Below are positions 1-9,536 of a stretch of DNA of 64,000 nt, in pieces (position 1 is the first letter of the stretch; every line of letters begins with the position of its first letter). Origin of the DNA: Desulfolutivibrio sulfoxidireducens. Lineage in GTDB: Bacteria > Desulfobacterota > Desulfovibrionia > Desulfovibrionales > Desulfovibrionaceae. The position numbers were made by a program, and so were the translations under genes. Below the pieces are notes generated by a model. That model was given only the letters and a program-made list of their open reading frames with translations, did not search any database and was not told where the DNA came from. The DNA lies in NCBI RefSeq assembly GCF_013376475.1, contig NZ_CP045508.1, positions 434,001 through 498,000 on the forward strand, in the 5' to 3' direction.

Positions 1-1
1 G

Positions 2-829
2 GAGTCCGCTGGTCCGGGGAACGCGCCGTCCGCCGGCGTCGCGCCCGTCGGGACGCCCGGGGCCGAACCGCCGCCGGCCATGTGTCCCGGACAGGCGGCC
101 CCGGCCGTAAGGTCCCCGGAGGTCCGGGCCATGTTCGAGCGGGCCGGATTCCTGGACCGCTCCGGGCTGTCGGAACTGGCCGAACTGGATCTGGCCTGGC
201 TTGCGGCCGCGCATCCGGACGACGCGGAACTGGCCCTGTCGCACATCCGGCTGGCCACGCGGCTTTTCCGCCTGGGACCGGCCACGGCCACGGCCAGACG
301 GAGCTTTGGGGACTGCCTGTCGCGCGGCGATCCGGCCCGTTTCGGCCCCCTGGCCGAGGCCTTGTATCCGAGGCGGCATGTGGCGGCCATCCGGGCGGCC
401 CTGGCCGGATCGGACGTTTCCGAGAACCTGATTCTGGGGCTTATCCGCCAGGAGAGCTTTTTCAACGAGAAGGCCCGGTCGTCGGCCGGTGCCGTGGGGC
501 TGATGCAGCTTCTGCCGCAGACGGCGGCGAACATGGCGGCGCGGATCGGGCTGAAGCCCTTTGCGGCGACGATGCTCACGGACCCGGCGGTGAACATCCG
601 GCTGGGGGTGGAATACTACAAGACGCGCCACGCCCAGTACGGCGACGCGGCCCATACGCTGTGCAGCTACAATGCCGGGGCCGGCAAGCTGGCGGTGTGG
701 CTGCGGGGGATCGGGGGCCTGGAACAGGACCTGTTCGTGGAGCTTATCCCCTACGAGGAGACCCGGGACTACGTGCGCAAGGTCCTGACCAACGCCATGT
801 TCTACGAGGCGCTGGCGGCGGGGAGGTGA
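2..829 (+). CDS. Lytic murein transglycosylase, SLT domain (5' end outside window)
   Basis: The reading frame is open to the left edge, so the protein starts upstream and only its C-terminal 275 residues are visible. They carry a soluble lytic transglycosylase (goose-lysozyme-like) domain: the catalytic glutamate lies in IRQESFF, followed by GAVGLMQLLPQTA and the late motif CSYNAGAGKLAVW. Such enzymes cleave the MurNAc-GlcNAc bond of peptidoglycan in the periplasm and release anhydro-muropeptides. The part before the domain is helical and alanine-rich, as in the superhelical arm of Slt70-type enzymes. An internal ATG at 80 exists, but nothing marks it as the true start. Family assignment is secure; the exact subfamily is not. 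Confidence 0.85.
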   Translation, partial: ESAGPGNAPSAGVAPVGTPGAEPPPAMCPGQAAPAVRSPEVRAMFERAGFLDRSGLSELAELDLAWLAAAHPDDAELALSHIRLATRLFRLGPATATARRSFGDCLSRGDPARFGPLAEALYPRRHVAAIRAALAGSDVSENLILGLIRQESFFNEKARSSAGAVGLMQLLPQTAANMAARIGLKPFAATMLTDPAVNIRLGVEYYKTRHAQYGDAAHTLCSYNAGAGKLAVWLRGIGGLEQDLFVELIPYEETRDYVRKVLTNAMFYEALAAGR

Positions 830-863
830 GGTGGATCGGGATGCGCGTGAGGCGTAGGCGGGC

Positions 864-1037
864 TTATTCGTCAGCCCCGAAAATGGCGTCCACATCCCGC
901 CCTGTAAGGCGTTTCCGGCCTTCCCGCATGAGTTCTTCCGGGTCCCAGGGCGTGGCCTGGCCACTTGCGATCCCGTCGCGAATATCCCGGCGCAACCGAT
1001 CGAGGCACGGTGCGCTCAGGTGGTCTTGCGTGTCCAT
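864..1037 (-). CDS. ParD-like type II antitoxin, orphan
   Basis: A 57-residue protein. Its core, RRDIRDGIASGQATPWDPEE, is typical of ParD-family antitoxins, which bind DNA as ribbon-helix-helix dimers and neutralise RelE/ParE-type toxins with the C-terminal part. The ATG at 1037 is preceded by GGGAGG at a good distance, which decides the start. The gene lies 47 nt downstream of the 5'-nucleotidase gene on the same strand and may share its transcript. A toxin reading frame would be expected directly downstream, but only the convergent transglycosylase end is there. It is therefore either a solitary antitoxin or a remnant. Confidence 0.6.
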   Translation of the reverse strand: MDTQDHLSAPCLDRLRRDIRDGIASGQATPWDPEELMREGRKRLTGRDVDAIFGADE

Positions 1038-1084
1038 GCCGGAGTGCCTCCCGCTTTTCCGCCGCACCCGTGTGGCGTCCGTGC

Positions 1085-2755
1085 CTATTCCCCCGGCCCC
1101 TTCCGCTCGATCCTCCCGTCCAGCGCCACCGTGAGCGGCGAGTGCGTCCCGAGATATCCGGCCACGATCTCGTCCATGGTCCGGCCGTCGAACTGGACGT
1201 TTTTCGTCCGGTCCTTGAACGCCCCATACCCGTCCCCGCCGCGCAAAAGATAGTCGCTTATGGCCACGCGATAGGTCGAGGCCGGGTCCACCGGCGTAAA
1301 CTTCCCATCCTCGCCGCGCATCTCGGCCGAAAGCACGCGCGTGCCGGCCTCCCGGGCCGGGTCGAAGGCGAAACGCAGCCCCGCCACCTGCGGAAACCGG
1401 CCCGTGCCCGAGGCCTGGGGATCGCTGGCCAGGCTCACGCCGTGTTCCAGGGCGGCCAAGAGGTCCGCGCCCATGATCTCGCACACGGCCAGGGTGTTGC
1501 CAAAGGGAAACGCGGTCAACAGGTCCCCCATGGTCACCTCGCCGGCGGCCAGCCCGGCCCGGATCGAGCCGCCGTTTAGGATGGCGGCCTGGGTCCCGTA
1601 GCGCGAGGCCGCATCCAGCATGGCGTCGGCCGCCAGATCCCCGATAAGGCATTCCCCGCCCCGGCAGTCGGCCCGGGACAGGCCCAGGTCCGTCTCCAGC
1701 CGGCCCGCCGCGACGGCCCGGAAAGGCCCCAGGCGCTCTTCGTAGGAGGCCACAAGGGCGGCCATCTCCGGGGCTTCCGCGACGCTCGCGTCCATGGGCT
1801 GGGCGTCGCCCGAGGCCTCGACCATCCGGCCCTTTGCGTCGAAGCGCAGCGTAAGCCGGCCCAGGTATTTGCCCCAACAGCCCACCGTGACCACGCAGGC
1901 CGTATCCCCGCCCGGGCCGGAGATGCGCAAGGGATAGGGTCCCACGGCGTTTTTGGCGTCGGTATTGGACAAAAGCAGGTGGCTGTGGCCCCCGACGATG
2001 ACGTCCAGGCCCGGGATCGTGGCCGCCAGGGCCTTGTCCCGCTCGAACCCGGCATGGCTTAAGGCCACCACGATGTTCACCCCGGACCGGGAAAGCTCCT
2101 CCACGGCCCGTCGCAGGGGCGCGTCGGCGGCCGAAAAACGCACGTTCGGCCCGGGGTTGGAAAGCATGGCCGTGTCCTCGTTGGCCACGCCCACCACGCC
2201 CACCGCGCGGCCATTCACGTCAAGGACCGCATACGGCGCGATCAGCCCGGCCAGTTCCGGTTCGGCCGTGGCGTCCATGTTGCAGGCCACCACCGGGAAG
2301 TCCACGCCGTTTATGAAGCGGCCCAACACGGCCGCCCCGTCGTCGAATTCGTGGTTGCCCGGGGCCATGGCCTGGTAGCCCAGGAGGTTGACGACCTCGC
2401 GGATGACCTCGTCCTTGAAGCGGGAATAGGCCAGGGAACCCTGGAACCAGTCCCCGGCGTCCAGGAACAGGGCGTTTTCATTCCCGGCCCGTCCGGCCGC
2501 GACCGCCGTGGCCAGCCGGGCCGCGCCGCCCTGGCATGTGCCGGCGGCCTTTTTCTCCGCCGTGCATTCCTGGCCGTAGGCGTCGAAGCTTTGGATGTGG
2601 GCGTGCACGTCGTTGGTGTGCAGGATGGTCAGGGGGAAGTCCGTGTCCCCGGCCCACAGGGGGGCTCGGGAGAAAAGGGAGAGCGACAGGACGACAAGGG
2701 TGAGGACGGGGAACATACGCCGCGAGGCCCGGTGCGCGGCGGGCGTCAAGGTCAT
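1085..2755 (-). CDS. Secreted 5'-nucleotidase / 2',3'-cyclic phosphodiesterase (UshA family)
   Basis: A 556-residue periplasmic metallophosphoesterase. The N-terminus has a signal peptide (hydrophobic stretch VLTLVVLSLSLFSRAPLWA). The calcineurin-like domain follows with TILHTNDVHAH, a DAGDWFQGS block, GNHEFD and GGHSH, all ligands of the di-metal centre. The second half is the 5'-nucleotidase C-terminal substrate domain (NGGSIRAG, FPFGNTL, DYLLRGGDGY). Family members dephosphorylate nucleotides outside the cytoplasm so that nucleosides can be salvaged. The ATG at 2755 is chosen over an upstream ATG because AAGGAG sits just before it and the signal peptide begins there. Confidence 0.9.
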   Translation of the reverse strand: MTLTPAAHRASRRMFPVLTLVVLSLSLFSRAPLWAGDTDFPLTILHTNDVHAHIQSFDAYGQECTAEKKAAGTCQGGAARLATAVAAGRAGNENALFLDAGDWFQGSLAYSRFKDEVIREVVNLLGYQAMAPGNHEFDDGAAVLGRFINGVDFPVVACNMDATAEPELAGLIAPYAVLDVNGRAVGVVGVANEDTAMLSNPGPNVRFSAADAPLRRAVEELSRSGVNIVVALSHAGFERDKALAATIPGLDVIVGGHSHLLLSNTDAKNAVGPYPLRISGPGGDTACVVTVGCWGKYLGRLTLRFDAKGRMVEASGDAQPMDASVAEAPEMAALVASYEERLGPFRAVAAGRLETDLGLSRADCRGGECLIGDLAADAMLDAASRYGTQAAILNGGSIRAGLAAGEVTMGDLLTAFPFGNTLAVCEIMGADLLAALEHGVSLASDPQASGTGRFPQVAGLRFAFDPAREAGTRVLSAEMRGEDGKFTPVDPASTYRVAISDYLLRGGDGYGAFKDRTKNVQFDGRTMDEIVAGYLGTHSPLTVALDGRIERKGPGE

Positions 2756-2987
2756 GGCGGACTCCTTTTTCGGGCGAAAGAGCCGGCATGCGGCCCGAGG
2801 CATCCGTATATCCCCAAATCGATCGGTCGAACAGACCCGGAAAGGAAGGATCGGGGGAAGGTTACGTCGGAAGCGATGGGGGCCGCGGCGGTGCGTCCGC
2901 GAAGGACAGGAAGATGTTCTTCGAAAAAAACTTCACGGTACGGTATGCTCACCGAAATGTATCGGGAGCGACAGTGCGGACGCGAGG

Positions 2988-3173
2988 CTAGGCCAGCGGC
3001 AGCCGCACCCGCACACAGGCCACCTCGTCGCGGCGGACCAGCACCTCCTGGTCTCCGGGCGAGCCGTCCTTTTTCACCTTGCGGCACACCAGGACCCGGC
3101 GCCCGCACACGGCCACGACCAACTCGCCCTTGTGGCGTCGCGAGGAAATGCGGTCTCCGGCCCTGATGTCCAT
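2988..3173 (-). CDS. Small conserved-type hypothetical protein (61 aa)
   Basis: The short frame begins MDIRAGDRISSRRHKGELVV and is rich in valine, arginine and lysine with alternating beta-type residues, resembling a small SH3-like or barrel protein. I do not recognise a family. The frame stays open upstream to 3269, but that part crosses the A-run and stem of a terminator, so the ATG at 3173 is the more plausible start, although no strong ribosome-binding site precedes it. It lies just past the terminator of the upstream HD-domain gene and would need its own promoter or read-through. Confidence 0.45.
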   Translation of the reverse strand: MDIRAGDRISSRRHKGELVVAVCGRRVLVCRKVKKDGSPGDQEVLVRRDEVACVRVRLPLA

Positions 3174-3220
3174 GTCCGTCCGATGGGGAAGTTTTGGCCC
3201 ACGGGCCGGCCGCGAGATAT

Positions 3221-3252
3221 AAAAAAAGGCCGGGGACTTGTCACCCCGGCCT
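3221..3252 (-). terminator. Intrinsic terminator after the Tat-HD gene
   Basis: Nine-base-pair perfect stem (AGGCCGGGG at 3227-3235 with its complement at 3244-3252). Read on the minus strand it is followed by a run of seven T. It lies 24 nt after the stop codon of the HD-domain gene. Confidence 0.8.
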
Positions 3253-3275
3253 GGACGTTTTCGGCGCAAAAAAGA

Positions 3276-4412
3276 TCAGGCCGGCTTGATCAGTTCTTCC
3301 GTGAGGGCCGTAAGGCCGGCCTTGCCCTGAAGGGCATAGGCCTCGTACAGGCGCATGATGGTCGCCTGGGAAAAGACGTAGTTGCGAAGCGTATTGAAGG
3401 GCCTACCTTTGAGGTCGGCCTCGCCCATGCCGTAACGCTCCCGGGCGATCTCGGACAGGACCGGAATGCTCCACTTGGCCGCCGGCACGGACAGCACCCA
3501 GTCGTGGTCCCCCAGGTGGCACACGAAGCCCTCCATGCGCCGGGGCTCGGGCAGGGTCTCGCCGCCCGTGGCCAGAAGCCCCTTCTCCACCGGATCGACC
3601 CCGGCCACGATGGCCGCGGCCTTGATCCAGCCCACCACCTCGGCCTCGTCCTTCGCCGACCCGGGGTGGTTGTGGGCGCAGGCCTGGGCCACGATCATGG
3701 GCCCGGGCAGGCCGCGCACGATGGATTCGGCCACGCTTAAGGGATGGTGCTCGCCGGTGCCGGCCAGGGGCTTTTCCGGGCGCGACTCGCCGTTCTCCCC
3801 CCAGGCGAACACCCAGGGTTTGTGCAGGTCGTGGAGCAGTTGCGAGGCGATCACCGCATCGCGGTTAAGGTCGAAGCCGTAGACGTCGCGGTAGGTGTCG
3901 AAGATGGAAAGGGAGATCCGCATGTTGCAGGCCGTGTGGGTGGCCAGGCCGCCGGGGTAGGAATGGTGGCTCTGGTAGCCGCTGCCCGGGGCGCTGCGAA
4001 AGGGCTGGGGGGCCGTGTCCGGGCCGGTCGTGAGGGCCGGCAGAAACGTCTCGGGCGTGGCGTCCTTGAGATAGCCCTTGGCCGAAAGTTCCTCGCACAC
4101 GGCGGCCCTGTTTTTGGCGTCGGCCAGCCGGGCGGCCAGGGTGGGCGCGGGGTTGTCCAGGATGGCCAGGACCACGCTGCGGACCTTGGGGTCGGCGATG
4201 GTTGCGGCCACCTCGCGCAGGTATTTCCAGGAGGCCTGGACCTTTGGCGAGGCGTCGGCCATCTGGACCGGGGTCATGGCCAGACAGTCGGACAGGGTTT
4301 TCTGGGCCGGGGCGGCCTTGGCCAGGACCGGGAAGACGGCCTGGGCGGCCAGGACCGCGCCGAAGGCCGCGCCGAGTTCCAGGAACTGGCGGCGGTCGAA
4401 ATGTCTCTCCAT
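3276..4412 (-). CDS. Tat-exported HD-domain hydrolase
   Basis: A 378-residue protein with an N-terminal twin-arginine-type signal (DRRQFLELGAAFGAVLAAQ, then AKA-A), implying export in folded form to the periplasm. The body has an HD phosphohydrolase pattern: HHSYPGGLATHT, then SQLLHDLHKPW with the His-Asp doublet, then CAHNHPG, which together can bind one or two metals. HD enzymes usually cleave phosphoester bonds of nucleotides; the substrate here is unknown, and an HD domain behind a Tat signal is uncommon. The start at 4412 is preceded by GGAGG and places the RR motif correctly. It is followed by its own terminator, so it is probably monocistronic. Confidence 0.7.
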   Translation of the reverse strand: MERHFDRRQFLELGAAFGAVLAAQAVFPVLAKAAPAQKTLSDCLAMTPVQMADASPKVQASWKYLREVAATIADPKVRSVVLAILDNPAPTLAARLADAKNRAAVCEELSAKGYLKDATPETFLPALTTGPDTAPQPFRSAPGSGYQSHHSYPGGLATHTACNMRISLSIFDTYRDVYGFDLNRDAVIASQLLHDLHKPWVFAWGENGESRPEKPLAGTGEHHPLSVAESIVRGLPGPMIVAQACAHNHPGSAKDEAEVVGWIKAAAIVAGVDPVEKGLLATGGETLPEPRRMEGFVCHLGDHDWVLSVPAAKWSIPVLSEIARERYGMGEADLKGRPFNTLRNYVFSQATIMRLYEAYALQGKAGLTALTEELIKPA

Positions 4413-4554
4413 GGGTGCATCCTCCGGGGTGGGGTGTGGGTCGGGAGGACTGCACCACGCCAAGGTGACCGATCGGCGGGGACGGGATGTCAATTCCGCG
4501 ACATAACGCGGTCCGGCGGTCGGGGCGTGAAAGACCCGGATGCGGCCGGGCGGA

Positions 4555-5373
4555 TCAGCAGCCCAGGCTGACCAGATGCACGTCCGGCAGGGGTCGGCCC
4601 AAAAAAAGCTCCCCGATGCCGCGCAGCCGGTCCGGGGCGTCGGTGACGAAAAAGGCGTGGGCCGGCCGGGCCTCGCCCGGTGCGGTCAGAAGTCCGGTCT
4701 CGGCCAGGACCCGGGCCGCGTCGGCGGCCACGGCCGTGGCCGAGTCCACCAGGGTCACGCCGGGCCCGGCCACGTCCTGCAACAGGGGGCGCAAAAGCGG
4801 ATAATGGGTGCAGCCCAGAATGAGCGTGTCCGGATTTTCGGCCAGGACCGGGGCCAGGTATTCCCGGGCGATCAGCCGGGTGGCCGGATGATTCAGAAAG
4901 CCCTCCTCGGCCAGGGGCACGAACAGGGGGCAGGCCCGGGACACGGTCAGGGCCGCATCCCCGCCGCGCCGGGCGATGGCCGCCGGATAGGCCCCGCTGT
5001 GCACGGTGGAGGGCGTGGCGATGATCCCGATGCGGCCGGTGCGGGTGGCGGCCAGGGCGCTTTTGGCCCCGGCGTCGATGACCTCCAGGACCGGCACGGG
5101 CGAAAGCGCGGTGATGGCGGGCAGGGCCACGGCGGCCATGGTGTTGCAGGCCACGATCAGGAGCTTGACGTCTTTTTCGAGCAAAAAGCGCACGATCTCC
5201 GAGGCGTAGCGGGAGATGGTCCCGGGGGACTTGACGCCGTAGGGCACCCGGGCCGTGTCCCCGAAATAGACGATGCGCTCGTGCGGTAAAAGCTCCATGA
5301 CCGCGCGGGTCACGGTCAGCCCGCCCACGCCGGAGTCGAAGATGCCGATGGGGTGTTGTGTCTCGTTTCCCAC
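4555..5373 (-). CDS. murI: Glutamate racemase
   Basis: A 272-residue cytoplasmic enzyme that converts L-glutamate to D-glutamate for peptidoglycan precursors. The family landmarks are present in order: PIGIFDSGVGGLTV, YFGDTARVPYG, the first catalytic cysteine in VACNTMAA, and the second in LGCTHYPLL. The best start is a GTG at 5373, which puts the conserved IGIFDSGVGG about ten residues in, as is usual; the ribosome-binding site is weak. It is downstream of the large hybrid kinase on the same strand, 137 nt away. Confidence 0.95.
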   Translation of the reverse strand: MGNETQHPIGIFDSGVGGLTVTRAVMELLPHERIVYFGDTARVPYGVKSPGTISRYASEIVRFLLEKDVKLLIVACNTMAAVALPAITALSPVPVLEVIDAGAKSALAATRTGRIGIIATPSTVHSGAYPAAIARRGGDAALTVSRACPLFVPLAEEGFLNHPATRLIAREYLAPVLAENPDTLILGCTHYPLLRPLLQDVAGPGVTLVDSATAVAADAARVLAETGLLTAPGEARPAHAFFVTDAPDRLRGIGELFLGRPLPDVHLVSLGC

Positions 5374-5510
5374 GAAAAGCCAGCCTTGCGACGTGAATTC
5401 CCGATGCCGCGTCCCGGGATTGCGGGTGGCGGCATCGGGTGGGCACACGGATACGCCAAGGTCCGGCCGGAGGCAACGGCCGGTGCGGCCCATCCGTTCA
5501 CGGCGCGGGG

Positions 5511-8500
5511 TTACTGGCGGATGTCGTCGGCGGTCGGGAGGATGGCCCGCTCGATGGCCTGTTTGAGTTCGAACATGTCCACGGGCTTGGCGATATAGTC
5601 GCTCAGCCCGGTGTCCAGAAACGCCTCCCGGTCCCCGGGCATGGCGTGGGCGGTCATGGCGATGATGGGGATGGCTGCCTTTTCCCGAAACGCCTCGTCG
5701 CCCCGGATGATTTTGGTTGCGGCCAGGCCGCCCATGACCGGCATCTGGATGTCCATGAGGATCAGGTCGAAATCCCCGCTTTGCAGGGCCTCGAGGGCCT
5801 GTTGCCCGTTTTCCGCGCAGGCGTGCTCGTAGCCCAGTTTGGACAGGAACCTCCCGGCCGTGAGCTGGCTCACCGGATCGTCCTCGACCACCAGGATGCG
5901 TCCGACACGGCGCGGGGCCTGGCCCGGGGACCAGGCCAGGATCTCCACGGGGGCCTCGTCGGACGCGGTTGTCCCGCGTTCGGGCAGGGTGACCCGAACC
6001 CGGGTTCCCCGGCCCTGCTCGCTGCACAGAAATACCGTCCCGCCCATGAGATCCACCAGCCTGCCCACGATGCTCAGTCCCAGGCCCGATCCGCCGTATT
6101 TTCGGGTGAAGGAGCCGTCGGCCTGGGTGAAGATCTCGAACATGCGGGCCTGCTTGTCCCCAGGGATGCCGATGCCCGTGTCCGAGACCTCGAAGCACAG
6201 CCCGCGCGCGGCCGGGCCGTCCGTTTTGGGCGGGGCGGAGACCGAAAGGCGCACGGCCCCGGCCTCGGTGTATTTGATGGCGTTGGCCACCAGATTGTAG
6301 AGCACCTGACGGATGCGCCCGGCGTCGCCGTGAAAGGACGCGGGCGTGTCCGGGGCCACGGCGTAGGCCAGGGCCAGGCCCTTTTTTTCCGCCTCGGGGG
6401 CGAACGCGCCCATGACCGGCCGGACGACCGCGTCCAGTTCAAAGCCGGCGTCGGCCAGGGACATGTGCCCGGCCTCGATCTGGGAGATATCCAGGATGTC
6501 GGCCAGGATGCGCAAAAGGCCCCGACCGGAGGTCAGGGCCGTGGCCACGTACTGCTCCTGTTCCGCATCGAGGGAGGTGGTCCGGACCAGTTGGAGCATG
6601 CCCAGCACGCCGTTTAGCGGAGTGCGGATCTCATGGCTCATGGTGGCCAGAAATTCGCTCTTGGCCCGGTTGGCGGCCTCGGCGGCCTCCTTGGCCGTCA
6701 CAAGCTGGGCCTCGGCCAGTTTGCGGGCCGTGATGTCCAGGCCGTAGACGTTGACGTAGCCGCTTTCCGGGATGGGGGTCGCGGTCATGGCCAGAATCCT
6801 GTTCCCCATCGCGGCCTCGAAGCCGCGCTGCTTCCCGGTGGCCAGGGCCATGGCCACGGCTTCCTGGAAGGGCGCGGGGAAGGGCCGTCCCCGGGCGCCG
6901 CCGAAATGGGCCAGAAACGCCGCGCTGGCCGCGTTGGCGTGCAGCAGGGTCATGTCCTTGGCCACGCGAAGGACCGGATTGGGATTTTCCCCGGGGAACC
7001 TGGCCAGGCTCTCGATCTCCGCGTAGGCCCGCTTGCGTTCGCTGATGTCCCTGGCGAACACCAGGAGGTTTTGCCGGCCGCTCATGAAAAAGGGCACGGC
7101 CGAGGCCTCGACGTGGGCCGTGTCGCCCCCCCGTCGGGAGAGGCGGAATTCCTCCTGGGATGGCCCGGCGTCCTCGGGCGTTTCACCCGTGTCGTCATCC
7201 TGCCGGGCGAGCCATTCCCGGAATCGGTCCCGGTCCTCGGGGGAAACCAGATCCAGGACGGGCGGGCCGTCCGCGTGGGTCGGGGACACGCCGAAAAGCG
7301 TCTCGGCCGCCGCGTTGGCGTAGATCAGTCGTCCGTCCTCCAGGATGAAGACGGCGTCCGGGTCGTTCTCCACCAGCACCCGGAAGCGTTCCTGGGTCTC
7401 CCGAAGGGCCGCCTCGGTCTCCTTGCGGCGGTCGATGTCCTCGGCCACAGCGATGAAATAGTCCGGCCGGCCCTTCGCGTCCCGGACCAGCGAGGTCGTG
7501 AGGGTGACCCAGATCGGATGGCCGTCGCTGCGCAGGTAGCGTTTTTCCATGGAGTAGGTGTCGATCTCTCCGGCCAGCATCCGGGCCATGTATCCCAGGT
7601 CGGCCTCCAGGTCGTCGGGGTGGGTGACCCGCTGGAAGTCCAGTTGTCGCAGTTCCTCCGCGGAAAAGCCCAGCATGGCGCACAGCTTGCGGTTGACCCG
7701 CAGCCAGCGGCCGTCCGGGGCCACATGGGCGATGCCCACGGCGGCCTGCTCGAAGGTGGCCGTAAAGCGGGCCTCAACCTTTTGCTTATCGGCCTCGGCG
7801 CGCCGGCGTTCCTTGAGCAACGCCCGAACCTTGGCGAAAAGCTCGTCCTCGGAGAAGGGTTTGGTCATGAAATCCTGGACCAGATCCGGCAAAAGCCGGG
7901 TCCGCAGGGCCTCGTCGGCCTTGGCCGTGAGCATGATCACCGGCGTGTCCCGGGTCTCCGGGCGGGTGCGCAGTTCCCGGACCATTTCCTCGCCGTCCAT
8001 GCCGGGCATCATGACGTCGCTGAGGATCAGCCCGGGACGCAGCGACAAGGCGGCCGCCAGTCCTTCGCGGCCGCCTGGGGCCGTGGCCGTGCGGAATTCG
8101 CGGCCGAGGGACCCGGCCAGAAAGGCGAGCATGTCCGGATTGTCCTCGACGATGAGCACCAGAGGGGCGTCCTCGGGCTGATCCGGGGAACAGGCGGGCC
8201 GTTCGGCAACGGGAGCGCCCAGGCCCTCGATAAGCCCCGGGTCCGTCTCGGCGTCCTCGGGCTGGTCCGAGATCACCGCGCCCTCCGGCGCGGCCAGGGG
8301 CAGGGCCACGGTGAACCGCGCCCCGCCCCCGGGCGTTTCGTCCAGTTGCACCGTGCCGCCGTGCAGGGACGCGAACTCCTTGACGATGGCCAGCCCCAGG
8401 CCCGTGCCGCCGTGTCGTCGTCGGGAACTGTCGTCGGCCTGCCGAAAACGTTCGAAGACGGTCTCGCGCATGTCCGGCGGCACGCCCGGGCCGTTGTCCG

Positions 8501-9401
8501 CGACCTCACACACGATCTGTCGGTCCCGCTCCTTCAGGCGCACGTCGATGCGGCCTTTGTCCGGGGTGAATTTGAAGGCGTTGGACAGGAGATTTTGCAG
8601 GATGCGCCGGTATTTCTCCGCGTCGACCTGGGCGAAGAGGGTTTCGGGGGCGTCAACGGCGAAGCGGATGCGCCGGTCCCTGGCCAGGAGTTCGAACAGG
8701 GACGCCGTCAGCCGGACCAGGTGGGCGACGTCCGCCCGGGAGTAGCGCATGGCCATGCGCCCGGCGTCGAGTTTGGCCACGTCGAGCAGGTCGCAGACCT
8801 GACGGTGCAGGATCCTGGCGTTGCGGGCCGCGAGCTCCAGGCCGGGGCGCTGGGCCGGGTCAAGCCCCGGGTCCTTGAGAAGCGCGTCCAGCGGACCGAG
8901 GATCAGGGTCAGGGGCGTGCGCAGTTCGTGGCTGATATTGGCGAAAAAGCGGGTCTTGAGCTCATCGATCTCGCGGGTTTTTTCGTAGAGCCGGGTGATG
9001 TCCGCGTTGGCCGATTGGAGTTTCTCGTTGGCCTCCCGGGCGGCCTCCAGGGCCTGGGCGGCAATCCGGTTGGCCTTGCGCAGCCGGCCGTGGGACAGGC
9101 TGAAAAGTACGCCCATTCCGAGAAACACGGCGATGGACAGAAGGCTCATGGGGTTGTGGACCAGGGAGGCGAAATCCGCCTTCATGAAAACGACGGCCAC
9201 CATGGCGGCCGAGAGGATCGTTGAGATCAGGCCGCCGGGGAGGCCTCCCACCCAGGAACTGAAAAAGACCGCCGGGAAAAAGAGGAACCAGACGTAGGGG
9301 GCGATGGCCTGCCAGAACGTCCATTGCAGGGCCAGGGCGGCGAAGGGGATGGCCACGGCCGCAAGCAGTCGCCGGGGTCCGACGGAAAGGGCTGTCTTCA
9401 T
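5511..9401 (-). CDS. Hybrid sensor histidine kinase with two kinase cores and two receivers
   Basis: A 1296-residue membrane sensor. Residues 1-105 form about four transmembrane helices of the DUF4118/KdpD type. After a coiled coil come a first kinase core (phospho-acceptor His near 158 in [10 protein letters not shown], then an ATPase with [12 protein letters not shown] and [10 protein letters not shown]), a receiver at about 415-530 ([13 protein letters not shown]), three PAS domains at about 540-870, a second kinase core ([34 protein letters not shown]), and a terminal receiver ([13 protein letters not shown]) at about 1170-1290. There is no Hpt or DNA-binding output, so phosphate must leave through another protein. 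The signal is unknown. An inverted repeat lies in its leader at 9428-9460. It is probably monocistronic or read into murI. Confidence 0.9.
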   Translation of the reverse strand: MKTALSVGPRRLLAAVAIPFAALALQWTFWQAIAPYVWFLFFPAVFFSSWVGGLPGGLISTILSAAMVAVVFMKADFASLVHNPMSLLSIAVFLGMGVLFSLSHGRLRKANRIAAQALEAAREANEKLQSANADITRLYEKTREIDELKTRFFANISHELRTPLTLILGPLDALLKDPGLDPAQRPGLELAARNARILHRQVCDLLDVAKLDAGRMAMRYSRADVAHLVRLTASLFELLARDRRIRFAVDAPETLFAQVDAEKYRRILQNLLSNAFKFTPDKGRIDVRLKERDRQIVCEVADNGPGVPPDMRETVFERFRQADDSSRRRHGGTGLGLAIVKEFASLHGGTVQLDETPGGGARFTVALPLAAPEGAVISDQPEDAETDPGLIEGLGAPVAERPACSPDQPEDAPLVLIVEDNPDMLAFLAGSLGREFRTATAPGGREGLAAALSLRPGLILSDVMMPGMDGEEMVRELRTRPETRDTPVIMLTAKADEALRTRLLPDLVQDFMTKPFSEDELFAKVRALLKERRRAEADKQKVEARFTATFEQAAVGIAHVAPDGRWLRVNRKLCAMLGFSAEELRQLDFQRVTHPDDLEADLGYMARMLAGEIDTYSMEKRYLRSDGHPIWVTLTTSLVRDAKGRPDYFIAVAEDIDRRKETEAALRETQERFRVLVENDPDAVFILEDGRLIYANAAAETLFGVSPTHADGPPVLDLVSPEDRDRFREWLARQDDDTGETPEDAGPSQEEFRLSRRGGDTAHVEASAVPFFMSGRQNLLVFARDISERKRAYAEIESLARFPGENPNPVLRVAKDMTLLHANAASAAFLAHFGGARGRPFPAPFQEAVAMALATGKQRGFEAAMGNRILAMTATPIPESGYVNVYGLDITARKLAEAQLVTAKEAAEAANRAKSEFLATMSHEIRTPLNGVLGMLQLVRTTSLDAEQEQYVATALTSGRGLLRILADILDISQIEAGHMSLADAGFELDAVVRPVMGAFAPEAEKKGLALAYAVAPDTPASFHGDAGRIRQVLYNLVANAIKYTEAGAVRLSVSAPPKTDGPAARGLCFEVSDTGIGIPGDKQARMFEIFTQADGSFTRKYGGSGLGLSIVGRLVDLMGGTVFLCSEQGRGTRVRVTLPERGTTASDEAPVEILAWSPGQAPRRVGRILVVEDDPVSQLTAGRFLSKLGYEHACAENGQQALEALQSGDFDLILMDIQMPVMGGLAATKIIRGDEAFREKAAIPIIAMTAHAMPGDREAFLDTGLSDYIAKPVDMFELKQAIERAILPTADDIRQ

Positions 9402-9427
9402 GGGCGCGTCCGTGTTGCGGCCTGGGT

Positions 9428-9460
9428 TCGTCCAAAGGGCGCTCCTCGTCCTTTGGACGA
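9428..9460. promoter_or_regulatory. Inverted repeat in the leader of the hybrid kinase
   Basis: Perfect 11-bp arms (TCGTCCAAAGG and its complement) separated by 11 nt, 27 nt upstream of the hybrid kinase ATG. It could be a regulator's operator or an RNA hairpin in the 5' leader. There is no T-run on the minus strand, so it is not a simple terminator. Confidence 0.45.
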
Positions 9461-9536
9461 GGGAAATTTGTGCATGTCATATAAAATCACAAAGCGTGGG
9501 GTGTGTCGAGGGGCAATGGGTCGGCGTAGGGAGGGG

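Noticed and set aside
6633-9224. 863-codon plus-strand open frame
   Set aside because: It is the antisense of the hybrid kinase; Gly/His/Pro/Gln-rich with no domain signature. High GC leaves antisense frames open.
5511-9401. Fusion of two adjacent kinase genes by assembly error
   Set aside because: The frame is continuous through the receiver and three PAS domains with no internal stop or repeated sequence; hybrids with two kinase cores are known.
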